Shown here one piece after another: positions 57,116-57,454 of a stretch of 57,454 nucleotides of DNA (positions within the stretch are counted from its first letter, which is position 1; each line of letters starts with the position of its first letter). The notes beneath the pieces were generated by a model, which saw nothing but the letters and a program-made list of their open reading frames with translations, ran no database searches and had not been told where the DNA came from. The position numbers and the translations under genes were made by a program. The DNA is from an uncultured bacterium. Lineage in GTDB: Bacteria; Pseudomonadota; Alphaproteobacteria; Rhodospirillales; Rhodospirillaceae. The stretch covers positions 1 to 57,454 of the forward strand of contig CAISTS010000014.1 in NCBI GenBank assembly GCA_903888485.1. The letters are read 5' to 3'.

Positions 57116-57454
57116 TTATTCCATCACGATTTCGACGCGACGGTTCTGCGGTTCCTTGACGCCGTCGCCCGTGGCGACCAGCGGCTCGGACTCGCCCTTG
57201 AACATGATGACGACTTCATTCGCGCCGAAGCCCAACTTCGCCAGCTCGGCCTTGACCGCATTGGCGCGGCGTTCGGACAGAGCAAGGTTGTAGGCGGGCG
57301 TACCTGACGTATCGGCGTGGCCGGTCGCAGTGATCCGGGCCTTGCCGTTCTTCTTCGCGTAGTCGGCCGCTTCGGCGACGATCTTGGCGGCATCGGCGCG
57401 GATGGCCGAGCGATCGAAGTCGAAGAACACGAGGAACTTCTGCGGCACCGGCGG
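57116..57454 (-). CDS. OmpA-family protein, C-terminal part (cut by window edge)
   Basis: The frame runs off the right edge, so only the last 112 residues are seen. They are an OmpA-like peptidoglycan-binding domain: FLVFFDFDRSAIRADA, GHADTSGTPAYNLALSERRA and the conserved RRVEI end. The Asp and Arg that contact diaminopimelate are present (NLALSERRANAV region). An outer-membrane barrel or lipoprotein N-terminus may lie outside. PAL-type and OmpA-type forms cannot be told apart here. Confidence 0.85.
   Translation of the reverse strand, partial: PPVPQKFLVFFDFDRSAIRADAAKIVAEAADYAKKNGKARITATGHADTSGTPAYNLALSERRANAVKAELAKLGFGANEVVIMFKGESEPLVATGDGVKEPQNRRVEIVME

Overview
The window is GC-rich chromosomal DNA of an alphaproteobacterium. 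The evidence is gene order: rlmE-guaB-rsmB-guaA, dnaB-alr-radA-cvpA-purF, rpsF-rpsR-DUF2232-rplI, fabD-fabG-acpP-fabF-mltG, yicC-gmk, and lptF-lptD-surA-pdxA-rsmA, together with alphaproteobacterial families such as DUF2794. I cannot place it reliably below class. Nearly all of the window is housekeeping. I found no prophage, CRISPR array, secretion system, restriction system or toxin-antitoxin module. The only mobile-element trace is the right end of an IS3-family insertion sequence at the extreme left edge.

Layout. 1-353: IS3-family transposase C-terminus with a probable terminal repeat, then a tRNA-Gln(CUG) gene. 591-10226: nucleotide and RNA metabolism on the + strand (Ppx/GppA phosphatase, RlmE, GuaB, RsmB, GuaA, a DUF2322 protein, an ABC-F ATPase, PurT). 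10231-18614: a more accessory stretch with a TPR/O-GlcNAc-transferase-like enzyme, two methyltransferases, a secreted MoaF-like protein, a TPR/GT9-like glycosyltransferase, a Spx/ArsC-like protein, a Bcr/CflA-type exporter, a 41-aa membrane mini-protein, a DUF2794 protein and a small lipoprotein. 18736-22722: promoter-yfgM-like-bamB-der-terminator, the same order as in E. coli. 22773-25604: a Do-family protease and a molybdoenzyme MsrP that lacks its MsrQ partner.

25606-34182 is one long minus-strand operon read as dnaB, alr, mlaE, mlaF, radA, cvpA, purF, SDR. From mlaE onward every junction is a 1- or 4-base stop/start overlap. 34251-39217 holds a DODA-type dioxygenase, two tandem paralogous single-span coiled-coil proteins each with its own terminator, uppP, and a COG0523 GTPase paired with a WD40 protein. 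39324-41629 is the ribosomal S6/S18/L9 operon with a DUF2232 membrane protein. 41918-49753 is fatty-acid synthesis, MltG, TerC, an SDR, YicC and Gmk. 49750-56362 is the outer-membrane biogenesis operon lptF-lptD-surA-pdxA-rsmA, without a neighbouring lptG. The right edge has an unknown secreted protein and a truncated OmpA-domain gene.

Envelope assembly is a recurring theme: BamB, SurA, LptD, LptF, MlaEF, UppP, Alr, MltG, a Do protease and the OmpA-domain protein. The items I consider most worth checking are the unannotated 41-aa membrane protein with a TTGTGC/GCACAA operator-like site upstream, the tandem small coiled-coil paralogs, the missing lptG, the two DnaA-box-like sites upstream of dnaB, and the glycosyltransferase cluster. 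No confident new multi-gene system is visible. Start codons differ from the longest open frame wherever a ribosome binding site or family alignment favoured an internal start.
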